NCBI GenBank assembly: GCA_963712715.1
Contig: CAVQJI010000034.1
Location: 62,001 to 126,000 of the forward strand
Length of the DNA: 64,000 bases
Direction of reading: 5' to 3'
Source of the DNA: JAFEDN01 sp963712715
Lineage (GTDB): Bacteria > Pseudomonadota > Gammaproteobacteria > Coxiellales > Coxiellaceae
The translations under genes and the position numbers were made by a program. Shown here in pieces: positions 9,059-18,209 of this stretch. The notes below the pieces were generated by a model. The model did not search any database. It was not told the origin of the DNA and was given only the letters and a program-made list of their open reading frames with translations. How positions within the stretch are numbered: the stretch's first letter is position 1; each line of letters begins with the position of its first letter.

Positions 9059-10421
9059 ATGACGCATCCCGATTGGGTTTTAAGGCATAAAATGCCAAAT
9101 ACGGAAATCAGAAATATTCGCGGTAAATATTATCTTTACAGCATCACTTCAGTATGGTCCCCCAAAAAAAAGAGAACCCAGAAAAAAACTTTGAAACAAA
9201 TTGGTGTTATTGATCCCGAATTTGGTTTAATACCCACAGGGATGTCGAGAAAAGGAAGGGTCCCAAAAGGAGCTTCTAAAATGAAAGAGGATGTTCCATT
9301 GGATACTAATTTTTTAGATCAATTTGAAACGATTGAAGATCCAAGACTGGAAAGAAATTGCCTGTATACGATTTCAGAAATACTGCTGGTGACCTTTTTG
9401 GCTGTTATCTGTGGCGCCGAAGGTTGGCAGGATGTTGAGAATTATGGCAAAGCCAAAATCGATTATTTGAGACAATATCTCCATTATCAAAATGGAATAC
9501 CCAGCGATGATACGATTAGGCGGTTCTTCCGCGCGATTAATCCTGACCATTTCAAGCAAATTTTTTGTCAATGGGTGAATAGTATCGCTAACGTGGTTGA
9601 CGCCAAAGTGATTGCTATTGATGGAAAAGCAGCCGTCGCAGTTATGACGGTGATGAAAAAATGTTGCATATGGTGAGCGCTTTCGCAACAGCGGCGCGTG
9701 TAGTACTCGGTCAAGAAAAAGTATCTGATAAAAGTAATGAAATTACAGCCATTCCAAAATTATTAGAATTGTTAGATGTCAAAGGACACATTGTCACTAT
9801 CGACGCGATGGGATGCCAATATGCTATTGCGGATAAAATTATTGCCAAAGAAGGCGACTACATTTTTTCACTCAAAGGTAATCAGGGGAATCTATCTGAG
9901 GATGTAGATTTTTACTTTAATTCAAAAATACCTGCAAAAAGCTTATCTTCCTGCATTGAGTATGATAAAGGTCATGGTCGTCTTGAAACCAGAGAATGTT
10001 TTGTTTGTGATGATGTGCAGTGGTTACGAGATAGGCATCCCCATTGGAAAAGCATCCATTGCATTATCAAAATAAATGCTACACGAGAGTTCAGGGATTC
10101 TAAAAAACAACGCAGGAAGCGCGATATTATATTTCATCTCTTAAAAAACCAGCGCCCAATGCTGTATTACAGGCGGTTCGGCAGCATTGGGGCGTTGAGA
10201 ATACATTGCATTGGATATTAGATATGTCTTTTAATGAAGATTATTCCCGGATACGCAAAGAAAATGCGCCTCATGTCATGGCTATTATTAGGCACATCGC
10301 GTTAAATTTATTACAAAGCGGCAAACCCAAACGACAATCTATTAAAGGATTCAGAAAAATTTGCTCCTGGGATACTTCTGCGCTCACTGCTCTAATATCT
10401 CCAAAAACACCTATCAAATGA
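9059..10421 (+). pseudogene. ISAs1-family DDE transposase, frameshifted
   Basis: Start at 9059 follows AAAGGA. Three frames join into one ISAs1 (H-repeat) transposase. Frame one covers the DDE-associated N-terminal domain (TISEILLVTFLAVICGAEGW) and the first catalytic stretch AIDGK. The second frame, from about 9661, carries SNEITAIPKLLELL and the IDAMGCQ motif. The third, from about 10150, ends VLQAVRQHWGVENTLHW then DMSFNEDYSRIRKENAPH. At least two frameshifts, near 9640-9660 and 10090-10150, break it. Residues 1-70 look more like the N-terminal segment of IS1634-type transposases (YYLYSITSVWSPKKKR), which is unusual ahead of an ISAs1 domain. Confidence 0.85.
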
Positions 10422-10453
10422 TTAATTAATGGTCAGTTGATGAGGTGGCCCTG

Positions 10454-10463
10454 CAGGTTTGCG
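10454..10463. repeat. Target-site duplication, right copy
   Basis: CAGGTTTGCG directly outside the right IS end, identical to 8889-8898. Confidence 0.9.
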
Positions 10464-10585
10464 GTTAGTTCCTTGTCATAAATTTGCATTTGTGCTCTAA
10501 TTATCTTTTCTTCACTCTAAATAGCGATAGGGATGTGAAGAAGCAATGGCTGTTGAAGTCATTCCCAAATAATTAAGAGGTAGTC

Positions 10586-11692
10586 ATGCAATTTATTGAT
10601 TTAAGAAGACAATATCAATTAATTGAGCGTCAGCTTGATCAGGCTATTAAAAAGGTTTTGCAGCACGGTCAGTTTATTTTGGGTCCCGAGGTTAATGAAA
10701 TAGAAAAATTGTTAGAGGACTTTGTCGGTGTTAAACATTGCGTAACGGTAGCTAACGGCACAGACGCTTTATTAATAGCAATGATGGCCCTAAACATACA
10801 ACCTAATGATGAAATTATTTCTACTGCATTTACTTTCTTCGCAACGGCGGAAATGATGCTTTTATTGGGCGCCAAACCCGTTTTTGTGGATATCGAACCA
10901 GGCACCTATGTTATCGACTCCAGCAAAATTGAAGCCGCGATTACCAGGAAAACCAGGGCGATTATGCCTGTCAGTCTTTATGGTCAGACTGCGGATATGG
11001 ATGTCATTAACGCTATCGCACAAAAGCACAACTTGGCGGTTATAGAGGATGGCGCTCAAAGTTTTGGCGCTACCTACAAGGGACGTCCTTCCTGCGGATT
11101 ATCTACTTTAGGCTGCACAAGCTTTTTTCCCTCAAAACCATTAGGCTGTTACGGCGATGGGGGCGCTATTTTTACTAATGACGATTCATTGGCGCAAAAA
11201 ATTCGTGAACTGCGGGTGCATGGTCAAAACCAGCGTTATGTGCATACCTCTCTGGGTATTAATGGCCGTTTCGACACCCTGCAGGCAGCGGTTCTTTTAG
11301 AAAAAATGAAGATTTTTGAAGAGGAACTTAAAAAACGCCGGGAAATAGCCGCCAGGTATTCCGATTTATTAAAAGACCAGGTTGTGGTTCCAAAGGTGGC
11401 TGCGCATAACACTTCGGTATTTGCGCAATATACAATTCGGGTGCAAGAACGGGAAGAATTTTGTAGAAGCCTGCAAAAAAGAGGGATTCCCACCGCGATC
11501 CATTATCCCATCCCGTTAACTAAACAACCTTTATTACAAAACATGGATTATGCTAAAGTTTCTTTACCGCATACGGAAAAAGCTGCTGCTGAAGTCGTTA
11601 GTTTGCCGATGCATCCTTATTTGACGCGGGCAGAGATAGAAAGTGTTTGCCAGGTGATTGGTGATCTGGTTTCATGTCCTGTCACAGCATAA
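10586..11692 (+). CDS. DegT/DnrJ/EryC1/StrS sugar aminotransferase (WbpE-like)
   Basis: A 368-aa PLP-dependent sugar aminotransferase. The PLP lysine is in SFFPSKPLGCYGDGG, about residue 180, and the fold's ANGTDAL and IEDGAQSFGA stretches are present. The whole chain, including ILGPEV, PVSLYGQ and PTAIHYPIPL, recalls WbpE/WlbC, which transaminate UDP-2-acetamido-3-keto-glucuronate. The partner dehydrogenase, oxidase and acetyltransferase are not in the window, so the substrate is uncertain. AAGAGG precedes the start. wzm follows after 18 bp, so it leads an operon with the exporter. Confidence 0.88.
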   Translation: MQFIDLRRQYQLIERQLDQAIKKVLQHGQFILGPEVNEIEKLLEDFVGVKHCVTVANGTDALLIAMMALNIQPNDEIISTAFTFFATAEMMLLLGAKPVFVDIEPGTYVIDSSKIEAAITRKTRAIMPVSLYGQTADMDVINAIAQKHNLAVIEDGAQSFGATYKGRPSCGLSTLGCTSFFPSKPLGCYGDGGAIFTNDDSLAQKIRELRVHGQNQRYVHTSLGINGRFDTLQAAVLLEKMKIFEEELKKRREIAARYSDLLKDQVVVPKVAAHNTSVFAQYTIRVQEREEFCRSLQKRGIPTAIHYPIPLTKQPLLQNMDYAKVSLPHTEKAAAEVVSLPMHPYLTRAEIESVCQVIGDLVSCPVTA

Positions 11693-11710
11693 GAATATGG
11701 AGAAAATAAG

Positions 11711-12499
11711 TTGCAAGCAGTGAGACCGGTTTTTCAGGATTTGCTAAATTCCGTATCGGCGCACCGGTTATGGTTTTATATGGCGAATAATGATATCCGT
11801 CTGCGTTATCGTGGATCCACTCTGGGCCCTCTCTGGATCACCTTAACGATGGTCATATTTATTAGTGCGCTGAGTGTTATCAATAGCCGATTATTTAATC
11901 AAAATATTTACGAATACATTCCATTTTTGACCTGTGGTGTTTTAATCTGGACATACGTCTCTACAGTCATTCATGAAAGTTCCGAAATTTTCATGGCATC
12001 GAAAGAATTTATTGAAGGAATGAAAATACCTTATTTTTTATTAATTTTTCGCTTAATTTCCCGTAATGTTCTCGTATTTTTGCATAATTTTATTGTCTAT
12101 ATATTAGTGGTTATTTTTTTTCACGTACCCATCAATTTTTATATTTTTCTGGCTCTTCCTGGATTTTTACTGGTGACCGCAAATTTAGCAGCGCTTAGTG
12201 CTATTATTTCTTTTATCGGGACCCGTTTCCGGGATTTACCACCGATCATAACTGCGATAACGACGGTGGTTTTTTTTATTTCACCGATTACCTGGAAATC
12301 CCGATGGGTGGGACCTGAGTCATGGATTTTAAAATTGAATCCAGTAGCATATTTATTAGATTTAATCCGCACGCCTTTACTGGGAGGGGTTCCTAATCTT
12401 GATTCGTTTGTTTTTAGTTTGATTTTATTGGCGGTGCTTTGGTCCATTGCTTTGTGGGTATTTTCTCGCTATAGCCAGAAAATTCCATTTTGGTTATGA
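11711..12499 (+). CDS. wzm: Polysaccharide ABC exporter permease
   Basis: Inner-membrane permease of an ABC-2 type exporter moving lipid-linked polysaccharide to the periplasm. 262 aa, six predicted membrane segments, an N-terminal amphipathic region with NNDIRLRYRGSTLGPLW (a signature of Wzm/RfbA/KpsM permeases) and a C-terminal NPVAYLLDLIR stretch. Translation begins at a TTG after GGAG. The Wzt gene follows after 3 bp. An ABC-dependent pathway fits D-rhamnan synthesis in the cytoplasm. Confidence 0.92.
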   Translation: MQAVRPVFQDLLNSVSAHRLWFYMANNDIRLRYRGSTLGPLWITLTMVIFISALSVINSRLFNQNIYEYIPFLTCGVLIWTYVSTVIHESSEIFMASKEFIEGMKIPYFLLIFRLISRNVLVFLHNFIVYILVVIFFHVPINFYIFLALPGFLLVTANLAALSAIISFIGTRFRDLPPIITAITTVVFFISPITWKSRWVGPESWILKLNPVAYLLDLIRTPLLGGVPNLDSFVFSLILLAVLWSIALWVFSRYSQKIPFWL

Positions 12500-12502
12500 C
12501 AC

Positions 12503-13273
12503 ATGTCTTTTATTAATTTAAAAAATGTATCCTTAAGTTATCCACTGTTAGGCGGTTATACCCGCTCTTTAAAGCAAAGTATGATGGGTGTTTTAGCTAA
12601 AGGGACTTCACAGATCACTTCCCAAAATAAAATCATCTACCTCGAAGCATTGAAGAATATTAGTTTTGAGTTGACACGGGGCGACCGTTTGGGCTTGATT
12701 GGACCCAATGGAGCTGGTAAATCTACTTTACTAAGAGTCATGGCAGGGATCTATCCTCCTTCTAAAGGTACTATTCATACGAATGGAAGCATCTCTCCGC
12801 TTTTAGGTATCAACGTGGGGATGAATCCTTTAGCAACGGGTTATGAAAATATTAAATTCAGAAGCCTGCTTTATGGATTCGACAAAAAGAAAATTGAAAA
12901 AATTATTCAGGATGTCGAAGAATTTACTCAATTAGGACACTTTCTGTCGATGCCGGTAAAGACTTATTCTTCGGGTATGAGCGTTCGCCTCAGCTTTGGT
13001 ATTGCTACGGCCATTACCCCCGATATTTTAATCATTGATGAAGTGGTGGGCTCCGGCGACGCTCAATTCATAAACAAGGCAAGAGAGCGATTAAGTCACT
13101 TAATCGAAGCCTCTAATATCCTGGTTCTTGCTTCTCATTCAGAAGAAATTATCAAAAAATTCTGCAATAAAATTTTGTGGCTGGGTCAAGGTTCCATTGT
13201 TAAATTTTCGGAACACAATATTGATGAGACTCTAAGCGAATATAAACAGGCTTGTCTGGCATTGAGCCGTTAG
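12503..13273 (+). CDS. wzt: Polysaccharide ABC exporter ATPase
   Basis: ATP-binding partner of Wzm. Walker A GPNGAGKST at about residue 70, ABC signature YSSGMSVRLSFG, Walker B ILIIDEVVGSGD and the H-loop ASHSEE are all intact. At 256 aa it ends soon after the ATPase fold, so it lacks the C-terminal glycan-binding domain that longer Wzt proteins use to recognise a terminal cap; export would then be cap-independent, as in the short Wzt/KpsT subgroup. Three bases separate it from wzm. Confidence 0.92.
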   Translation: MSFINLKNVSLSYPLLGGYTRSLKQSMMGVLAKGTSQITSQNKIIYLEALKNISFELTRGDRLGLIGPNGAGKSTLLRVMAGIYPPSKGTIHTNGSISPLLGINVGMNPLATGYENIKFRSLLYGFDKKKIEKIIQDVEEFTQLGHFLSMPVKTYSSGMSVRLSFGIATAITPDILIIDEVVGSGDAQFINKARERLSHLIEASNILVLASHSEEIIKKFCNKILWLGQGSIVKFSEHNIDETLSEYKQACLALSR

Positions 13274-13416
13274 TAGGACATTGGCCACCAGTGGACGCAG
13301 GGATTGCCCTAAATAATAATTTTGCGGGATATGATATTATGTGACTGGATTTGCCTTGGCAGTTCATGGGTTTTGTGCTGGAACTGCATATAAACTTATT
13401 CTAAGTGGTTGGTTTT

Positions 13417-14783
13417 ATGAAAATTACTATTTATGGTACGGGCTATGTAGGTTTAGTGACCGGCGCCTGTTTAGCGGAAATGGGCTACAGCGTACTTTGC
13501 ATTGATATCGACTCACACAAAATTTCCCAGTTGCAAAAGGGCGTGGCGACTATTTATGAACCGGGTTTAGAGGCCCTGCTCAGGAAAAATCTTGCCGAAG
13601 GCCGCCTTCATTTTACCACGGACGCTGTCACCGCAGTCGCCTATGCGGATATTCAGATAATTGCCGTGGGCACGCCTCCTCAGGAAGACGGTTCCGCTGA
13701 TTTACAACATGTGCTGACGGTGGCTAAAACCATCGCGCATTTCATGACAAAACCCAAATTAATTGTTAATAAATCGACGGTTCCGGTAGGAACAGCCGAC
13801 CAGGTCAGCGGTGTGGTGGCGGCGGAATTAGCCCGTCGGGGCGTAAAAATACATTTTTCCGTGGCCTCAAATCCTGAATTTTTAAAAGAAGGTTCGGCGA
13901 TTGAAGATTTTATGAAGCCCGACCGCATTATTATCGGAACTGAAAATCCAGAAGCGGAGGTTTTGCTTCGGGAAATATACGCGCCTTTTAACCGCAACCA
14001 TGACCGGATCATCGTGATGGACATTCGTTCCGCGGAACTCACCAAATATGCGGCCAATGCGATGCTGGCGACTAAAATCAGCTTCATCAACGAAATAGCT
14101 TTTCTGGCTGAACACCTCGGCGCTGATATTGAAAAGGTGAGAATAGGTATCGGGTCTGATCCGCGTATCGGTTATGATTTTATTTATCCGGGGTGCGGAT
14201 ACGGGGGTTCCTGTTTTCCCAAAGATGTGAGCGCCTTGATTCGTATCGCCCAGGCGAATCGCTGTCCGGCGGATTTACTGACGGCGGTTGAAACTGTTAA
14301 TCAACGCCAGAAAACCAGTTTATTTTTTAAAATATCCCGTTATTTTCGCGGACATTTGTCCGGCAGAATTTTTGCCTTGTGGGGATTGGCCTTTAAACCT
14401 AACACAGATGATATACGCGAAGCTTCCAGCCGTGTCCTGCTCGAAGCGCTATGGGCAGCGGGAGCGAGTAGTGCAGGCATATGATCTTCAGGCGATGGAT
14501 GCCATTCGTAAAATCTATGGATCCGCGGGCTGATCTTGTTTTATCGCCAAGTAAAGAAGCCGCTCTGCAAAATGCCGATGCTTTGATTATTTGCACGGAA
14601 TGGCCGGCGTTTCGCGCGCCGGATTTCGGATATATAAAAGCCCAGCTTAAACAGCCGGTCATTTTTGACGGCAGAAATTTGTACGATCCCGTACACATGC
14701 GCGAAAAAGGTATTGTTTATTACGGCATTGGCCGTGGGGAAAGTATCATCCGTGACGAGATCATGGAGGAGATTCTTAAGTAA
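13417..14783 (+). pseudogene. ugd: UDP-glucose 6-dehydrogenase, frameshifted
   Basis: Oxidises UDP-glucose to UDP-glucuronate. NAD-binding GTGYVGLVTGACLAE at the N-terminus, catalytic cysteine in GCGYGGSCFPKDV, and GLAFKPNTDDIREA. The first frame stops at 14484; the next residues (VQAYDLQAMDAIRKIYG) lie in a second frame and the rest (RADLVLSPSKEAAL to the end) in a third. So two small indels fall near 14466-14475 and 14520-14530, while the residues on both sides remain conserved. Start chosen at ATG 13417. The coding sequence runs one base into the epimerase start. A sequencing error is as likely as a real defect. Confidence 0.85.
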
Positions 14784-15778
14784 TGAAAGTTTTAGTGACC
14801 GGTGCGGCAGGTTTTATTGGATATTATGTCTGTCAGGAGTTACTCCGGCGTAATGATACCGTCATTGGTATCGATAATTTAAATACTTACTATGATGTGC
14901 AATTAAAGCATGACCGATTATCCCAACTTGAAAATCAGCCCGGTTTTAATTTTTTTCGTTTAGATCTCACCGATCAGCCGGCTCTTAATCAGTTATTTGC
15001 CCGGGAAAAACCCACTCAGGTAATCCATCTGGCGGCGCAGGCTGGAGTGCGTTACTCGTTGGAAAATCCTCATGCTTATCTGGATAGTAATATCACCGGA
15101 ACCTTAAATATTCTCGAAAATTGCCGTCATCATCCCGTTGCGCATCTGGTGTATGCTTCTTCCAGTTCAGTCTATGGTTTGAATGCCAAAACACCTTTTG
15201 CAGTGAGTGACAATACGGATCAACCGATTTCTCTCTACGCCGCTACCAAAAAAACCACCGAATTAATGGCGTATACCTACTCACATTTATATCGAATTCC
15301 CTCGACGGGATTGCGGTTTTTTACCGTCTACGGCCCCTGGGGCAGGCCCGATATGGCCCCGATGAAATTTACCGAAGCGATTTTAAGAGGTAAGCCCATA
15401 GACGTTTACAATCACGGCCTTATGCGGCGCGATTTTACCTATATCGACGATATTGTCACCGGAGTAATAAAAGTTCTGGATAAGCCTGCTACGGCAAATA
15501 GTGTCACCCATTCTCCGCCACACCGGTTATATAACATCGGCGGCAATCAGCCGGTAAAATTACTGGATTTTATTGCACTGTTAGAAAAAACTATTGGAAT
15601 GGAGGCCAAAAAAAACATGTTGCCAGCGCAACCCGGTGATGTCGAGCAGACTTGCGCCGATGTGGATGATCTCGTCCATGATTTCGGATTTAAACCGCAG
15701 ATTACATTAGAAACGGGTTTACAGAAATTGGTTGATTGGTATAAATTATATCATGCTCATACTGCTGTCATCAGCTAA
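14783..15778 (+). CDS. UDP-glucuronate 4-epimerase-type NAD epimerase
   Basis: 331-aa extended SDR. TGAAGFIG at the N-terminus, YxxxK in YAATKKTTEL, LRFFTVYGPWGRPDMA and RDFTYIDDIV are hallmarks of UDP-glucuronate 4-epimerases, which make UDP-galacturonate. Adjacency to ugd supports that substrate. Its ATG overlaps the ugd stop (TAATG). The stop TAA is also the left target duplication of the 203-bp mobile element that follows. Confidence 0.88.
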   Translation: MKVLVTGAAGFIGYYVCQELLRRNDTVIGIDNLNTYYDVQLKHDRLSQLENQPGFNFFRLDLTDQPALNQLFAREKPTQVIHLAAQAGVRYSLENPHAYLDSNITGTLNILENCRHHPVAHLVYASSSSVYGLNAKTPFAVSDNTDQPISLYAATKKTTELMAYTYSHLYRIPSTGLRFFTVYGPWGRPDMAPMKFTEAILRGKPIDVYNHGLMRRDFTYIDDIVTGVIKVLDKPATANSVTHSPPHRLYNIGGNQPVKLLDFIALLEKTIGMEAKKNMLPAQPGDVEQTCADVDDLVHDFGFKPQITLETGLQKLVDWYKLYHAHTAVIS

Positions 15779-15981
15779 GAGCCTGTTCAAAGTCTTCTTG
15801 CGCGCTTCTTGTCCCCTCTCCCCGTACTTCGGGGAGAGGGTTAGGGTGAGGGGGCATTTGTTGAATTTTTGAGACCCCTCACCCCGACCCTCTCCCCCGA
15901 GTACGGGGAGAGGGAGGAATAGGCAGCTTCGCTCCGAAAATTGACTAATTATGGCCAGCCTGGGAGATTTTGAACAGGCTC
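15779..15981. mobile_element. 203-bp MITE with 3-bp target duplication
   Basis: Terminal inverted repeats GAGCCTGTTCAAA and TTTGAACAGGCTC at the extreme ends, flanked both sides by TAA (15776-15778 and 15982-15984). Tiny size, no gene, inverted ends and a TNA-type duplication fit a MITE moved by an IS5-like transposase; the parent family is inferred. The inside holds a cruciform element made of two hairpins (15814-15840 and 15888-15914, CCCTCTCCCC type) plus a pairing middle section. The left duplication doubles as the stop codon of the preceding gene. Confidence 0.8.
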
Positions 15982-15996
15982 TAAAGGAGATAGTTT

Positions 15997-16761
15997 GTGG
16001 AATTAACCGATAAAGTCGCGCTGATTACTGGCGGAGCTTCCGGCATGGGAGCCGCTACCGCATTGTGGCTGGCGAAGCGCGGTGTGCGTATCGTTATTCT
16101 CGATCGTGATCCGGACTCCGCGGATCGGCTTGCGAAAGAAATATCAGGGTTTAGCGTGCAAACAGAGGTTGGTGATAGTGAGTCGGTAAAAACCGCCATC
16201 ACCAATGCTGTCGCCCAATTGGGAGCCATTCATATTTGTATCAATTGCGCGGGCATTGCGCCTGCCGCGAGAATTGTCAGCCGCCAGGGGCCGATGGCTC
16301 TTGAAGATTTCCAACGGGTAATACAAATTAATCTGGTCGGGACTTTTAACGTCATGCGTCTCGCCGCCGCCCAGATGATGCAGCAAACTCCCATTAACGC
16401 CGACGGTGAAAGGGGAGTGATCATTAATACCGCCTCCATCGCCGCCTTCGAAGGGCAGATCGGGCAGGCCGCCTATAGCGCTTCCAAGGGCGGCGTCTGC
16501 GCTCTCACCTTGCCGGCCGCTCGTGAATTCGCGCAATTTGGAATTCGGGTTATGGCCATCGCTCCAGGCATCATCGATACCCCTCTGATGACGAAAATGC
16601 CTGAAGAAGTCAGGCAAAGCTTATCCGCTTCCGTACCGTTTCCTAAACGCTTTGGAAGTTCGGATGAATATGCTATGCTTGTTCAACAAATAATCGAAAA
16701 CCCATACTTAAACGGCAGTGTGATTCGTTTAGATGGGGGAATAAGAATGAGGGCAGAATAG
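15997..16761 (+). CDS. SDR dehydrogenase, 3-hydroxyacyl-CoA type II-like
   Basis: 254-aa short-chain dehydrogenase. NAD-binding TGGASGMG (residues 10-17), NCAGI, catalytic Ser in NTASIAAFEG and YxxxK in YSASKGG. The long active-site insertion with QTPINADGERGVI is typical of HSD10-type 3-hydroxy-2-methylbutyryl-CoA/3-hydroxyacyl-CoA dehydrogenases. These act in isoleucine and fatty-acid oxidation, which fits the leucine-degradation genes at 42-52 kb. GTG start after AAAGGAGA; that site begins inside the MITE's right target duplication. An amino-acid permease follows after one base. Confidence 0.85.
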   Translation: MELTDKVALITGGASGMGAATALWLAKRGVRIVILDRDPDSADRLAKEISGFSVQTEVGDSESVKTAITNAVAQLGAIHICINCAGIAPAARIVSRQGPMALEDFQRVIQINLVGTFNVMRLAAAQMMQQTPINADGERGVIINTASIAAFEGQIGQAAYSASKGGVCALTLPAAREFAQFGIRVMAIAPGIIDTPLMTKMPEEVRQSLSASVPFPKRFGSSDEYAMLVQQIIENPYLNGSVIRLDGGIRMRAE

Positions 16762-16762
16762 A

Positions 16763-18190
16763 ATGAGCATCACAACAAACACCACCCGCGCATTAGGCGT
16801 GTTCAGTCTGGCGATGATTACCGCCGTTTCAGTGGACAGCGTGCGCAATCTCCCGGCGACTGCCCTGTTCGGCAGTTCGCTGATTTTTTTCTTTGTGCTG
16901 GGCGCCATTTTATTTTTAATACCGTGTGCGCTGGTTTCAGCGGAGCTATCGTCCACCAGTACCGAATCCGGCGGAGTGTACGCTTGGGTCAAGAATGCAT
17001 TTGGTCCACAGGCTGGCGTGTTGGCGATCTGGCTGCAATGGATTGAAAACGTCATCTGGTATCCCACCATTTTATCTTTCGTCGCCGGCACCATTGGCTT
17101 TTTGATTTCTCCGTCGTTAGCCGACAGTAAAATATTTTTAATCAGTATTATTTTAGTCGCCTTTTGGGGTGCGACTTTAATCAATTTACTGGGGATAAAG
17201 TCTTCGGCATTGTTCAGCAATTTTTGCGCAGTGACGGGTTTGTTATTGCCGATGACCCTGATTATCGCCCTTGGCGCAGTGTGGATTTTTTCCGATCAGC
17301 CACTGCAGATTCATTTTGCTTCTCATGATTTAATGCCGCATTTAAACGATTCCGGAGTTTGGGTGGCGCTGACCGGTATTATGCTGTCTTTTTGCGGAAT
17401 GGAAATTGCGACTGTCCATGCACGGGACGTTAAAAATCCGCAAGGTTCTTATCCGCGCGCCATGCTGCTGGCCACTTTAATTATTGTGGTGACTCTCGTC
17501 TGCGGCGCGCTGGCGATCGCGGTGGTGTTACCGCAAAAAGAAATCAGTCTGGTCGCTGGCATTATGCAGGCTTTTCAGGCTTTCTTTGCGGTCTACCATA
17601 TCACCTGGATTTTGCCATTGATCGCACTGACTCTGGTGATCGGCGGCATGGGCAGCGTTAGCAACTGGATTATCGCGCCCACCCGCGGTCTGCTGCTGGC
17701 GGCTCAGGACGGTTATTTACCCCGGCATTTCGCTAAAGAAAATCGTTTCGCCGCGCCCAGGGTATTGCTGATTTATCAGGCCCTGATTGTAACAGTGATT
17801 TCGATGGTGTTCTTATTGCTTCCGTCCGTAAACGCCTCTTACTGGTTACTGACAGCCTTATCCGCCCAGCTTTACATGCTGATGTATATTCTGATGTTTG
17901 CCGCGGCCCTTCGGCTCAGATACCGGTCTGCTGACCGCCGTCACGGTTATCAGATCCCTGGAGGAAACTGGGGACTTTGGGTAGTCGCCGTGGCCGGAAT
18001 AATCGGCTCAACATTGACCTTTGTGATCGGATTTATTCCTCCCGGCAATATTCAGACCGGTGGCGTCCTTTTTTACGAAAGCCTGCTCATCATCGGGTTA
18101 CTGATTATGAGCACCCCTCCCATCATCGTCTACCAATGGCTAAAACGTCGAAAAGAAAGCTTTGCCTCAGAGGCTAGGCTTTCTTTCTGA
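16763..18190 (+). CDS. APC-superfamily amino-acid permease
   Basis: 475-aa membrane protein with about 12 hydrophobic segments. The N-terminus has the APC unwound-helix region after AMITAVSVDSVRNLP, and SGGVYAWVKNAFGP is typical of glutamate/GABA-type antiporters. Substrate is not determined; the neighbouring SDR suggests an amino-acid oxidation role. It starts one base after the SDR stop, so the two form an operon. Its 3' end forms a hairpin that may be the terminator. Confidence 0.85.
   Translation: MSITTNTTRALGVFSLAMITAVSVDSVRNLPATALFGSSLIFFFVLGAILFLIPCALVSAELSSTSTESGGVYAWVKNAFGPQAGVLAIWLQWIENVIWYPTILSFVAGTIGFLISPSLADSKIFLISIILVAFWGATLINLLGIKSSALFSNFCAVTGLLLPMTLIIALGAVWIFSDQPLQIHFASHDLMPHLNDSGVWVALTGIMLSFCGMEIATVHARDVKNPQGSYPRAMLLATLIIVVTLVCGALAIAVVLPQKEISLVAGIMQAFQAFFAVYHITWILPLIALTLVIGGMGSVSNWIIAPTRGLLLAAQDGYLPRHFAKENRFAAPRVLLIYQALIVTVISMVFLLLPSVNASYWLLTALSAQLYMLMYILMFAAALRLRYRSADRRHGYQIPGGNWGLWVVAVAGIIGSTLTFVIGFIPPGNIQTGGVLFYESLLIIGLLIMSTPPIIVYQWLKRRKESFASEARLSF
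18152..18186. terminator. Possible bidirectional terminator hairpin
   Basis: AAAGAAAGC pairs with GCTTTCTTT around an inner GCCTC/GAGGC stem. It lies inside the last codons of the permease gene, before the convergent ankyrin gene. There is no long U-run, so termination is only plausible. Confidence 0.4.
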
Positions 18191-18209
18191 ATAAATGTTC
18201 TCCAACTGG

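Larger units (their letters stand above)
8899..10453 (+). mobile_element. ISAs1-type insertion sequence, degenerate
   Basis: A 1555-bp element bounded by imperfect inverted terminal repeats, CAGGGCCACCTCATCAAG at the left and its complement (CAGGGCCACCTCATCAAC) at the right. A 10-bp target duplication CAGGTTTGCG lies outside both ends (8889-8898 and 10454-10463), so both ends are defined by direct evidence. It holds one transposase gene broken by frameshifts, so it is probably not autonomous. The intact duplication implies fairly recent insertion between the WbpZ-like gene and the transaminase gene. Confidence 0.9.
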
